Part shown: positions 9,861 through 18,006 of the stretch, one piece after another
Numbering within the stretch: position 1 is the stretch's first letter
How the letters are laid out: every line of letters starts with the position of its first letter
NCBI GenBank assembly: GCA_965261795.1
Contig: OZ253476.1
Span: 1,674,001-1,738,000, forward strand
Direction: 5' to 3'
DNA from: CBDCFV01 sp965261795
Lineage (GTDB): Bacteria > Chloroflexota > Dehalococcoidia > Lucifugimonadales > UBA3495
Length of the DNA stretch: 64,000 nt
The notes under the pieces: model-generated
Told to the model about the DNA's origin: nothing
Database searches by the model: none
Seen by the model: the letters and a program-made list of their open reading frames with translations, nothing else
Translations under genes and position numbers: made by a program

Positions 9861-9941
9861 CAGTCCGCGATGCGCCCTGTAATGCGACAGAACAACAACG
9901 TACCGTTGTGGCGGCGAAGGGTGATACTGTGTAACGCAAGC

Positions 9942-10811
9942 TTAACGGCGCCCTAATGGCAGCACGGTGGTCAACCAGGTCTGGGCGGTTACTCGAAGCT
10001 TCTCGCCCTTGCTCAAGCTGATTCTTTCCCGGAAGACGTCGTAGCCCGAGGCTTCGATGCGCTGCAGGACTTTGCTGTAAATCCGGCCGAGGACCGCTGG
10101 GCAGGAGCGGGACCGTGGAGACAGGTAGGGGAGCAGTTGGAACCCGCTGTCGAAGTAACGCCTGGCCCGCTCTGCCTGAAAACGCATCAGGGCCACGAAG
10201 GTGTCGTTTATAACGTGGTGGCGCAAGTCCGTCTCGGAGCACCCGAACCGGGCCATTTCGTCCTGGGGGAGATAGACACGGCCCATTTCCAAGTCTTCGC
10301 GCACGTCCCGCAGGATGTTGGTAAGCTGCATGGCCAAGCCCAGGTCGATAGCGTAGTCCTTGGCCTTGGCGTCCTGGTACCCGAAGATTTGCAGGCAAAT
10401 GAGGCCTACAACCGAGGCCACTTGGTAGCAGTACCCACGCAGTTCTTCGAAGTCTTTGTAACTGGCCTTGGTCAGGTCGGCCTCGACGCCGCGGATGACA
10501 TCCTCGAAATACTCTTCCGGGATGTCGTACCTGAAGGCCACGTCGGCCAGGGCCTCGAACAACGGGTCTGATGTACGTTGCGAGTAGGCTTCGCCAAGGT
10601 TAAAGCGAAGGTTGGCTAATGCAGCCAGTTTCTCATGGTCAGATCCGGCCGTATCTACAGCGTCGTCGCAGTGGCGGCAAAAGGCATAAACTACATAGAT
10701 AGCGCCGCGGCGGGCTTGGGGGAGAGTGAGAAAAGCGTAGTAGAAGTTCTTGGCTTCACTGCGAGTGATAGCCCGGCTCTGGCGGTAACCCAGTTGCAGA
10801 CTGGTCATCAC
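9942..10811 (-). CDS. hpnD: Squalene/phytoene synthase family protein (HpnD-like)
   Basis: A 289-residue head-to-head prenyl synthase. The first aspartate motif is in FCRHCDDAVD (residues ~46-55) and the second in LTNILRDVREDLEMGRVYLP. The sequence SRAITRSEAKNFYYAFLTLP is typical of HpnD-type presqualene diphosphate synthases. In many bacteria squalene is made by HpnC, HpnD and HpnE together. Only this one member is present here, so either the others lie elsewhere or this protein makes squalene alone. The start is GTG 10811 or ATG 10808. It directly precedes the epimerase in the operon and follows YjbQ by 67 bp. Confidence 0.88.
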   Translation of the reverse strand: MMTSLQLGYRQSRAITRSEAKNFYYAFLTLPQARRGAIYVVYAFCRHCDDAVDTAGSDHEKLAALANLRFNLGEAYSQRTSDPLFEALADVAFRYDIPEEYFEDVIRGVEADLTKASYKDFEELRGYCYQVASVVGLICLQIFGYQDAKAKDYAIDLGLAMQLTNILRDVREDLEMGRVYLPQDEMARFGCSETDLRHHVINDTFVALMRFQAERARRYFDSGFQLLPYLSPRSRSCPAVLGRIYSKVLQRIEASGYDVFRERISLSKGEKLRVTAQTWLTTVLPLGRR

Positions 10812-10823
10812 AGCGCCTCAGGA

Positions 10824-10846
10824 GTCCCCGCCCGTGCGGGAATGAC
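10824..10846. repeat. Single palindromic (REP-like) repeat
   Basis: Arms GTCCCCGC and GCGGGAAT around CCGT, followed by GAC: a diverged copy of the palindrome family found throughout the window. It lies in the 67-bp gap between yjbQ and the squalene/phytoene synthase gene inside the hopanoid operon. In the transcript it would form a small hairpin. Confidence 0.75.
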
Positions 10847-10878
10847 GGGGACGAATGTTGCCGCAGTTTGAGTGGTTT

Positions 10879-11322
10879 CTATTCTCCCACCACCTGGACC
10901 ATTATCTCTCGGTCGCGGGCCTCGTCCAGTTCGATGAAGAACACACTCTGGTATTGGCCGAATTGCATGGCCCCATCCAGGAGCGGCACCGTTTCGCTGG
11001 TGCCCATAAGCAAGTGTTGAACGTGCGCATGGCCGTTGGGAGGCTCGTTGGGGTGCATGTTGACGGTGCGAATGCTGAAATCGTTGTGATGATAGTCGCC
11101 TTCACGAGGGGAGAACCGCTCCAGGAATTCCGTCATGTCCTGAATAAGCAACGGCTCGTTTTCGTTGATCTTGATCGAGGCGGTGGTGTGCCTTGAAAAG
11201 ACTACGACAAATCCGTTGGAGATTTTGGATTTGCTCACGCATTCGGTTACCCAGTCGGTGATGTCGATGAACTGGGGGGCGCGTTCGGTGCGAAGCCGCT
11301 TGCAAAAAGCCTTGGTTTTCAT
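10879..11322 (-). CDS. YjbQ / UPF0047 family protein
   Basis: A 147-residue YjbQ-family protein. Conserved blocks are VFSRHTTASIKINENEP, EGDYHHNDFS, NGHAHVQHLLMG and SVFFIELDEARDREIMVQVVG. The family has been linked to secondary thiamine-phosphate synthase activity but its physiological role is unclear. It sits inside the hopanoid operon: its start overlaps the squalene-hopene cyclase stop by 4 bp, so the two are probably co-translated. The link to hopanoids is context only. Confidence 0.92.
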   Translation of the reverse strand: MKTKAFCKRLRTERAPQFIDITDWVTECVSKSKISNGFVVVFSRHTTASIKINENEPLLIQDMTEFLERFSPREGDYHHNDFSIRTVNMHPNEPPNGHAHVQHLLMGTSETVPLLDGAMQFGQYQSVFFIELDEARDREIMVQVVGE

Positions 11323-13382
11323 CTTTTGTTGCTACCCCCTGAGTGAATAGTAGCGCCTCGGCGCTCCACGGCATTGGTAGAGAAACCGTCCGTGAACCGG
11401 CCGGCGATTTTCTTCCGGTATCTACCCAAGGCCATCAACGGCCAGTAGGCACGGTACATGTGATAATTGATCATGAATCCGGCAGGCATGTCTAAGCCCT
11501 GATGGCCGGCTTCCCCCGGTTTGGGCATAGATGGAGGCGGTTCCCCTAATCCATAGCCGGGGAACCCGGTGCCAGTGTAATAGGGCTCGTCCCAGCAGCC
11601 CGTTTCGTCCTGCGTGTCCAAAAGATAATTCACGCCGCGCACCACCGAAGGGTCCGACTCCCTGCCGGCGGCCATCAGGGCGAGCAAAGCCCAGGACGTT
11701 TGGGAGGGGGTGCTGGGCCCGACGCCGCGGAGCGATTCGTCCACGTAAGAGCCGCAGCTTTCGCCCCAGCCGCCGTCGTCATTCTGATGGCTGACCAGCC
11801 AGTCCACCGCGCGACGGACGTAGGGCTGGTCCAGGTCCTCTCCGATGGCTTGCAAGGCCGGCAGCACGGCGCCCACTCCGTAGATGTGGTTGACGCCCCA
11901 CCGTCCGAACCAGGAGCCGTCGGTCTCTTGCTGGCGGCGAATATATTGATAGGCCCGTTCGAGCGGAGCGAAATTCCTGGTATAGCCAAGCTTCCCCAGC
12001 ATTTCCACGATGTGGGCGGTAACGTCGACGCTGGTCGGGTCCAGGGCTTCGCCGAAGTCTGAGAAGGGGAGTTGGCTGACGTACTTGCGGTTGTTGTTCT
12101 TGTCGAAAGCCCCCCAGCCCCCGTCGTCGCTTTGCATGGCCAGGATCCAGCGCACACCCCGTTGGATGGCCTCCCTGCGCCGGTGGTCGTCCCCATTGGG
12201 ACTTAGCGGAGCCTCATGCAGGGCCATTATCACTTCAGCGGTATCGTCGATGTCCGGGTAACGGCTGTTGTTGAATTCGAACGCCCATCCCCCGGGTTCA
12301 GCGTTCTTGGCACGGACCTGCCAATCGCCCGGCTCCAGAATCTGTTGTTCCAACATCCAGCGGGTAGACTTTTGGATCATCTCGTCTGCCGGAGTAAGTC
12401 CTGAATCGATCAAAGCCAACTGCGCCAGGCAGGTGTCCCACACGGGAGAGATACATCCTTGGACTGTGATGGTCTCCTCGTCCTCTATGGCGTAGCCGTC
12501 AATCCCGTTGAATCCTTTGTCGATTACGGGGTGATCGTTGGGAAAGCCCATGTTATGCAGCGCGATCAACGAATATACCCACGGCGGCTGAATTCCCGCC
12601 CAACTGCCGTTGGCTTCCTGATGGCCCAGGACCCAGTCAAGCACCTTGCGTTCAGCCAGCTTACGGAACGGATGTACCGGCAGCCGTTGATAAAGGCCTG
12701 CCAGTTGATCTAGGTGGTACAGGAAGCGGGACCAACCCCAACCGGACTGCGGTTTGGGGAGAGAATAATCGGTCTCGCTGCGGGGCATGGGGTAGAGTTC
12801 ATCCAGGTTTGCCCACTCCGGAACGGGACAGTGGGGCTTGCGGCTGAGGATAACCATCATGGGGACGATGGTGGGTCGGGCCCATCCGGCGAAGTCGTAG
12901 ACGCTGAAGGGGAGAATGGGAGGGACCAGAATCAATTCAGGCGGCAGGTTGGGGACGCCTTTCCAGTCCCATTGACCGAACAAGGCCAGCCAGATTTTGG
13001 TGAATATCCGGGTCTTGGGGATGCCACCCCGGGACAGGATGAAATCGCGGGCCTTGGTCATGGTGGGGGAATCGGGAGAATGTCCGGCCAGCTTGAGCGC
13101 GAAGTAGCACTCCACGGAAGTGCTGAGGTCGCCCGGAGCGGCGTAGTATTGGCCCCAGGAGCCGTCGTCCTGCTGCTTTTTGAGGATATGGTTGCACAGC
13201 TTCCGCCAGCGGTTCGGGTCCGCTTTGCCAAGGAAATGGGACAGGAGCAGGTATTCGGCTTCCATGGTGGGGTTGGACTCCAACTCCCCCCACCAATAGC
13301 CGTCGGAGTACTGGTTTTGGCGAAAGAATTCGTGGCACCGGTCGATAGCCCGATGCAGGTTGTCAATAGAGGGAACGTACAC
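11319..13382 (-). CDS. shc: Squalene-hopene cyclase
   Basis: A 687-residue terpene cyclase that folds squalene into hopene/hopanol at the membrane. The catalytic acid motif is DIDDTAEV. Several QW repeats stabilise the alpha/alpha barrels: QQDDGSWGQYY, QSDDGGWGAFD, QETDGSWFGRWG, QNDDGGWGES and QDETGCWDEP. Length matches the family (about 630-720). The start is GTG 13382, preceded by GGAG, and gives MYVPSIDNLHRAID. It lies 21 bp after hpnA and overlaps yjbQ by 4 bp. It is the defining gene of the operon. Confidence 0.97.
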   Translation of the reverse strand: MYVPSIDNLHRAIDRCHEFFRQNQYSDGYWWGELESNPTMEAEYLLLSHFLGKADPNRWRKLCNHILKKQQDDGSWGQYYAAPGDLSTSVECYFALKLAGHSPDSPTMTKARDFILSRGGIPKTRIFTKIWLALFGQWDWKGVPNLPPELILVPPILPFSVYDFAGWARPTIVPMMVILSRKPHCPVPEWANLDELYPMPRSETDYSLPKPQSGWGWSRFLYHLDQLAGLYQRLPVHPFRKLAERKVLDWVLGHQEANGSWAGIQPPWVYSLIALHNMGFPNDHPVIDKGFNGIDGYAIEDEETITVQGCISPVWDTCLAQLALIDSGLTPADEMIQKSTRWMLEQQILEPGDWQVRAKNAEPGGWAFEFNNSRYPDIDDTAEVIMALHEAPLSPNGDDHRRREAIQRGVRWILAMQSDDGGWGAFDKNNNRKYVSQLPFSDFGEALDPTSVDVTAHIVEMLGKLGYTRNFAPLERAYQYIRRQQETDGSWFGRWGVNHIYGVGAVLPALQAIGEDLDQPYVRRAVDWLVSHQNDDGGWGESCGSYVDESLRGVGPSTPSQTSWALLALMAAGRESDPSVVRGVNYLLDTQDETGCWDEPYYTGTGFPGYGLGEPPPSMPKPGEAGHQGLDMPAGFMINYHMYRAYWPLMALGRYRKKIAGRFTDGFSTNAVERRGATIHSGGSNKR

Positions 13383-13403
13383 CCTGCTTCGCTCCTTTCG
13401 CTG

Positions 13404-14417
13404 TCATTTTTGCGCCGGGCCGGCCTTTACGTAGTTGTGGTCGGTAAACCAGCGCACAGCCTTTTCCAAGGCGGCCTCTATGGGTTGCTGGGGTTGGCGC
13501 AGTTGGCGGACCGCTTTGTCGGCGCTTACGTACATCGGATGTTTGGCGACCTTCAAACCCTCTACCGGAATCCTGGGTTGCCGCCCGATCAAGGATCCCT
13601 CCACTACTTGGTCCAGGTATCCGGCCCCTAAAGCCAACCAGTAGGGCAGGCGCCACTTTGGGGCGGGTCTCCCGGTCACGTCCTGGAGCATCCGGAGCAT
13701 GTCTTTGAAGTGGATGTTGCGGTTTCCCAGAATGTACCGCTGCCCCGGCTCTCCGACCTCCATGGCGGATATGTGCCCCGCCGCCACGTCCTCCACGTCC
13801 ACCAAATTCATGCCGGTGTCCAGGTAGGCGGGAATCCGACCGCGCATAAAGTCCAAAATGATGCCTCCGGTGGGCGTAGGTTTTACGTCCCACGGTCCCA
13901 CGGGCGCGGTGGGGTTGACCACCACGACGGGGAGGCCCTCTTCGGCCATTTCGAGGGCCAACCTCTCGGCTTGATACTTGGACTTTTTGTAATGGCCCAC
14001 CAAGCGGCTGGGGTCCATCGGCGTATCCTCATTGGCCGGGGCGCCCAGTCCTTCGCGGGGCATCCCGATGGTGGAAACGGTGCTGGTGTGCACGACCCTG
14101 GCGACTCCGGCTTGCCGCGCCGCTTGGAGAACAATGGATGTGCCCTCTACGTTGGTCTTGTGGACCAAGTCGGGCCTTTTAGACCAGAAACTGTAGACGG
14201 CGGCGCAGTGAAACACCGCTTGGCAGCCCTTCATCGCCCTGGCGACCGAGTCCGCGTCGAGGATGTCTCCATGGACCTGCCGGATGTCCGTATCGTCGAT
14301 TGTTAAAGTGTTGCTGCCGGGGCGGACCAGCGCCTTTACGTCGTAGCCACGCTGCCAGAGTTGCCTAGCCAGGTTACCTCCAATAAATCCTGTCGCTCCC
14401 GTGACAAGGACCCGCAT
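13404..14417 (-). CDS. hpnA: Hopanoid-associated sugar epimerase HpnA
   Basis: A 337-residue extended SDR protein. The N-terminal Rossmann motif is VTGATGFIGGNLARQLWQRG and the catalytic YxxxK is in HYKKSKYQAERLAL. VVNPTAPVGPWDVKPTPTG and GMNLVDVEDVAAGH are characteristic of HpnA, the nucleotide-sugar epimerase linked to hopanoid loci. The likely role is modifying a sugar or the ribosyl-derived side chain of extended hopanoids; the exact reaction is not established. It is 4 bp from hpnG and 21 bp from the cyclase gene. Confidence 0.92.
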   Translation of the reverse strand: MRVLVTGATGFIGGNLARQLWQRGYDVKALVRPGSNTLTIDDTDIRQVHGDILDADSVARAMKGCQAVFHCAAVYSFWSKRPDLVHKTNVEGTSIVLQAARQAGVARVVHTSTVSTIGMPREGLGAPANEDTPMDPSRLVGHYKKSKYQAERLALEMAEEGLPVVVVNPTAPVGPWDVKPTPTGGIILDFMRGRIPAYLDTGMNLVDVEDVAAGHISAMEVGEPGQRYILGNRNIHFKDMLRMLQDVTGRPAPKWRLPYWLALGAGYLDQVVEGSLIGRQPRIPVEGLKVAKHPMYVSADKAVRQLRQPQQPIEAALEKAVRWFTDHNYVKAGPAQK

Positions 14418-14421
14418 GTGT

Positions 14422-15216
14422 TCATTCCTTGTGGGAGGCTCCCGCCGCCGTCAGAGAGGCTGAATGCAGGAGGTTGCCGTCAAAAGCATGACGGTTGAAC
14501 AGGTCAATGAACGATATTGCGAACTTCGTCAATGGTCCCCGCGCTTGCCGTGCTTGATGGGCCAGTTTCAACAAAGTGGGCGTTCGCCACGGCATAGCGG
14601 CGGTGCGCAACACATCCAGTGGCCTCGCTTGGGACATACCGAGCAGGTATGGAGGCAAGTTCTGGTCCGCTTGGTCGAGGACGGCCCGTACAGACAGAAA
14701 GGAGGCGCCGGCTGCTTTCGCTTGCGCCGCCAGCCAATAGTCTTCCATATTCACCGTGGCCGCGGGAAATCGGCGTCCGCACTCCGCTTTGTCCCTTGGT
14801 GTGCATACCAGCGCATCAACGGTCAGGGAGCAGGCGTGCGCTGCCGGGATACCGCAGTCCCCGGCGGCTGCTTGGGCCAATTCCAACATCGACGCATCCG
14901 CGCTCATAAAATCCGCCGATGGCCCCGCCAGGTAGTAACGGGACGCCACCACCAAATCGCCGGTCTTTAGCTCTGGGTCGATGCCCCCGGCGAACCCCAA
15001 GAGCAGCCATGCTTCTCCCGTGTCATCAGGCGGTTGCGAGGCAGCGGCCGGTCTGGCCGACGGATGCTGGAAATCCGACCGGGCCTGCGGCGCGCCGGGT
15101 CCCACGACCCGCAACTCCACTTGGGGCGCGGTCTCCTTGCGGGCAGCTTGAAACTCCTTCCGCAGACCCGATAACTCTTGCTCCAATCCAGCGATGATCC
15201 TTAATATCAACATCAC
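14422..15216 (-). CDS. hpnG: Hopanoid-associated phosphorylase HpnG-like
   Basis: A 264-residue protein of the nucleoside phosphorylase fold. Visible blocks are LLLGFAGGIDPELKTGDLVV, VDALVCTPRDKAEC and TVNMEDYWLAAQAKAAGASF, the E-D segment used for base or ribose binding in this fold. HpnG removes adenine from adenosylhopane to give (phospho)ribosylhopane. It lies 12 bp after hpnH and 4 bp before hpnA. The N-terminus is long and charged compared with typical HpnG, and a proline/alanine-rich stretch (residues ~45-65) looks like an insertion, so the first strand may be atypical. Confidence 0.85.
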   Translation of the reverse strand: MMLILRIIAGLEQELSGLRKEFQAARKETAPQVELRVVGPGAPQARSDFQHPSARPAAASQPPDDTGEAWLLLGFAGGIDPELKTGDLVVASRYYLAGPSADFMSADASMLELAQAAAGDCGIPAAHACSLTVDALVCTPRDKAECGRRFPAATVNMEDYWLAAQAKAAGASFLSVRAVLDQADQNLPPYLLGMSQARPLDVLRTAAMPWRTPTLLKLAHQARQARGPLTKFAISFIDLFNRHAFDGNLLHSASLTAAGASHKE

Positions 15217-15228
15217 GCCATACCCATA

Positions 15229-16269
15229 CTAGGCGGCGGTTATGCCGCCCTTGTGGGCGGCCCCCGACTTGATGAGAGTAGCCCAGTCCTTGGGCGTGGA
15301 GATGGCTTGGAAGATAGTGGCGGATTCAAACCCGCAGTGCATCATGCAGTTCGAGCAGCGGGGGTCCTTGCCGACGCCGTACTTGTCCCATAGAGAGGCT
15401 TCGTAAAGCTCTCCCAAGTCCTCCACGTGCTCGTCCGCCAAGGGATAGCACGGCTTCCGCCAGCCCATCACCGTGTAGGTGGGGTTGGACCACGCTGTGC
15501 ATTGGTAGTCCCGTTCTCCCTGCAGGAAATTGAGGTAAAGGGGGTTGTTGTAAAACTTCATCCCCTCCGTGCTTTCGGGCGCCAGCAGCTTCTGGAATAA
15601 GTTGTGCGACTCTTTGCGGCTCAGGAACAGGTCCCGGTCCGGGGCATCCTCGAAGTCGTAGCCCGGAGAGATCATCGAGCCTTCCACTCCGATCTCCTTC
15701 ACCAAGCGGAACATCTCCCACAGGTCTTCAACATCGCTGTTCCTGAACACGGTGGTGTTGGTGCAGACCCGGTATCCCTTGTTCAACGCCAGCTCCATGC
15801 CTTGGACAGCCTTGTTGAACACCCCTTTACGGGCGACCGACTCGTCGTGCTTCTCCTCCATGCCGTCCATGTGGACGACCCAGCAGAAATACTTGGAGGG
15901 GGGGACCTTGTTCAGCATCCGTTCCAAAAGCAGGCCGTTGGTGCAGCAATAAACGAAATATTTTTCCTTGACCAGGGTGTTGATGATTTCGTCGATCTTC
16001 GGGTGGATGGTGGGTTCGCCACCGGCGATGGACACTATGGGGGCCCCCGATTCCCTGACGGCGTTGAGGGCGATGTCCACTGACATCATTTTGTCGAGCA
16101 CGGGCTTGTATTCACGAATGCGGCCGCAACCGATGCAAGCAAGGTTGCACATCTCCAACGGTTCCAGCATCGTCACCAGCGGGAACCGCCGGCGGCCCCG
16201 TAATCTGTTCTTTAATAGGTAAAGGGCCAGCCGAATGGACAGTTCTATGGGCCGTTGGGCAGTTTTCAT
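15229..16269 (-). CDS. hpnH: Adenosyl-hopene transferase HpnH (radical SAM)
   Basis: A 346-residue radical SAM enzyme. The cluster motif is CNLACIGC (C41, C45, C48) rather than the common CxxxCxxC with an aromatic, as usual for HpnH. It continues IVSIAGGEPTIHPKIDEII and YFVYCCTNGLLL. The C-terminal DPRCSNCMMHCGFESA holds extra cysteines, also family-typical. HpnH adds the 5'-deoxyadenosyl group to diploptene, the first step of C35 hopanoid side-chain formation. It lies 45 bp after the polyprenyl synthase and 12 bp before hpnG. Confidence 0.95.
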   Translation of the reverse strand: MKTAQRPIELSIRLALYLLKNRLRGRRRFPLVTMLEPLEMCNLACIGCGRIREYKPVLDKMMSVDIALNAVRESGAPIVSIAGGEPTIHPKIDEIINTLVKEKYFVYCCTNGLLLERMLNKVPPSKYFCWVVHMDGMEEKHDESVARKGVFNKAVQGMELALNKGYRVCTNTTVFRNSDVEDLWEMFRLVKEIGVEGSMISPGYDFEDAPDRDLFLSRKESHNLFQKLLAPESTEGMKFYNNPLYLNFLQGERDYQCTAWSNPTYTVMGWRKPCYPLADEHVEDLGELYEASLWDKYGVGKDPRCSNCMMHCGFESATIFQAISTPKDWATLIKSGAAHKGGITAA

Positions 16270-16314
16270 ATAATGCTTTCCAGCGTGGTGATTTATTAAG
16301 TTGCCACGGAGGGC

Positions 16315-17415
16315 TCAATACTGACGCCGGGCCAGGAAGTCCACCAACTCTTCGGTCTCGGCCCTGGCCCAAGAGGGCAGTTCCACGGTGTCCAGGGCTT
16401 GCAAAGCTTCCCCGGCGCTGGATTCCGTCAGTGTCTGGGAAAGGTCTTGCGCTCCGACGGCGTCCAGGACGGTCAACACCCTACCCACATCCTCTTCGTC
16501 CAATTCATCCTGACCGTAGATCCTGCAAAGGTCCTCGAAGTCCTTTCCCGTGGCGAGTTCGAAGGCCAAGACCACCGGGAAGGACTTCTTTCGTCGTCGT
16601 ATGTCGTTCCCTGTCGGTTTGCCTGTGAGGTTGCTCTCGCCCCAGATGCCGAGAAAGTCGTCCCGTACCTGAAAAGCCCGTCCCAAGCAATTGCCGAAGC
16701 GGGAGAAGGCGGTGAACGTTTTCCCGCCGGGGTCTCCGGTAGCCAGGAGGGCGCCAATTTCCAGTCCGCTTCTAATCAACGCTCCCGTTTTGTAAGCGAT
16801 CATTTGAAGGTAGTTCTCGGAAGAGATGGTGGTGCTGGCCTCGAAGGCCAAGTCAAGGCACTGGCCCTGGATCATTTCAAGGTAACTTTCGGTGAGTATC
16901 TGGGAGACCCTCAGCGCGGTGTCGGGCGCCGCCCCGTACTTAGCGGTGCCCAGCAGGGTTACGTCGCCCACCGACTGAAGGGCGTTCCCGGCCACCAATG
17001 CCTTGGGCACACCCCAAAGACTCCACACGGTGGACTGGTGGCGGCGCTCAAGGTCCTGGTCTTGGATGTCATCGTGGACAAGGGAGAAGTTGTGGATAAG
17101 CTCCAGCGCCGCGGCTGCGGGAAGCGCCCGAACAGGGTCCTGGTCCAATGCCTCGCAAGCGAACATGCAGAGAGTTGGGCGCAGGGCCTTGCCTTGGGAA
17201 ACGGGAGTCCCGGCGGGGGTCCCGTCAGCGTTGGCCCATCCCAGATGGTAACGCAGCAATGAATAAGGGTCAGTGCCCTCAGACACGGGCATAGACCGGG
17301 AAAGCTCGTCTTCCACCCGGCCCTTGTACCTTGCGAACATGGCCGGCAAAGCCGGACCGGCATCCTTCAAGGGAACTGGCAAGGATACAGGTTGATGAGC
17401 GGTTTCGCCGCTCAT
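16315..17415 (-). CDS. Polyprenyl (geranylgeranyl/farnesyl) diphosphate synthase
   Basis: A 366-residue trans-prenyltransferase. The first aspartate-rich motif is SLVHDDIQDQD, with RRHQSTVWSLWG after it. The second region is QVRDDFLGIWGESNLTGKP, the DDFLG form common in actinobacterial and Chloroflexi homologues. It supplies farnesyl diphosphate (for squalene) or longer chains; chain length cannot be read from sequence. GAGG precedes the ATG. It is the first gene of the hopanoid operon, with a promoter-like sequence 84-113 bp upstream. Confidence 0.93.
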   Translation of the reverse strand: MSGETAHQPVSLPVPLKDAGPALPAMFARYKGRVEDELSRSMPVSEGTDPYSLLRYHLGWANADGTPAGTPVSQGKALRPTLCMFACEALDQDPVRALPAAAALELIHNFSLVHDDIQDQDLERRHQSTVWSLWGVPKALVAGNALQSVGDVTLLGTAKYGAAPDTALRVSQILTESYLEMIQGQCLDLAFEASTTISSENYLQMIAYKTGALIRSGLEIGALLATGDPGGKTFTAFSRFGNCLGRAFQVRDDFLGIWGESNLTGKPTGNDIRRRKKSFPVVLAFELATGKDFEDLCRIYGQDELDEEDVGRVLTVLDAVGAQDLSQTLTESSAGEALQALDTVELPSWARAETEELVDFLARRQY

Positions 17416-17477
17416 TTGCCTCTACCTTGAATGAGAGCGTCCGAGGGTAACACCTCTTCAGTCACCACCATTTAACT

Positions 17478-17494
17478 ACATCGGATACCGATGT
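17478..17494. promoter_or_regulatory. Perfect palindrome at the predicted start of the hopanoid transcript
   Basis: Arms ACATCGG (17478-17484) and CCGATGT (17488-17494) with a 3-bp centre. The palindrome lies immediately downstream of the predicted -10 box of the hopanoid promoter and would overlap its +1 site. This is a good position for a repressor operator. It could also be a small RNA hairpin at the 5' end of the message. Confidence 0.5.
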
Positions 17495-17498
17495 CAGA

Positions 17499-17528
17499 AT
17501 CCTAGCAAGGCCATATCGTCAGTGTCAA
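17499..17528 (-). promoter_or_regulatory. Sigma70-like promoter of the hopanoid operon
   Basis: On the minus strand a perfect -35 box TTGACA (17528-17523) is followed by an 18-bp spacer and TAGGAT (17504-17499) as -10. Transcription would start near 17490, leaving a leader of about 75 nt before the first gene. Only sequence match supports this. Confidence 0.55.
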
Positions 17529-17813
17529 GGGCGGATTTGGCGTTCACAGGCTCTTTCGGAAACAAAAACAAGGGTTTTTGACGGAATAGTCCAAGCCGCA
17601 ATTTTCTTTGCCTTTTACCGTTCCGGGCCATCACCTGTGGCTGGTTCTCCCTACGAGAGGTCTAAGCGATTAGCTGTATGTCCTTCGCCAACGTGCCCCA
17701 ATGGAAAACGCCGTAATACGGCAATGTTGGGCAGGGAAAGCACAGCTTTCGTAAGATATACGGTAATGGATTTGCGGGTAAAACGTATGGTATCATCAAG
17801 CAGGCGCGGAGTG

Positions 17814-17842
17814 TTGACACTTGTTCGGGAGGTATATATCAT
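17814..17842 (+). promoter_or_regulatory. Sigma70-like promoter for the DUF1800/DUF1501/NHL operon
   Basis: TTGACA (17814-17819), a 17-bp spacer, and TATCAT (17837-17842), about 165 bp before the DUF1800 start. Apart from this promoter and the divergent hopanoid promoter, I see no convincing gene in the 590-bp intergenic region 17416-18006; the short frames there have no recognisable features. Confidence 0.55.
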
Positions 17843-18006
17843 TTTGGTACTTGATAATTACCTTGGAATGGTTGTTATCAAGAAGCGATACCCCCGTCCC
17901 ACGGGCGTTTTCCTCGGTTGAGTGTCGGCGGTTACTCCGTAGCGAGGACATTTAAGGTTGCACTAAATTTCATGGTTAAAGAAAAAACTAGGAGTAGGAG
18001 GAGGAT

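Noticed and set aside
17637..17921. 94-residue protein upstream of DUF1800
   Set aside because: It overlaps the promoter region and shows no recognisable domain or ribosome site.
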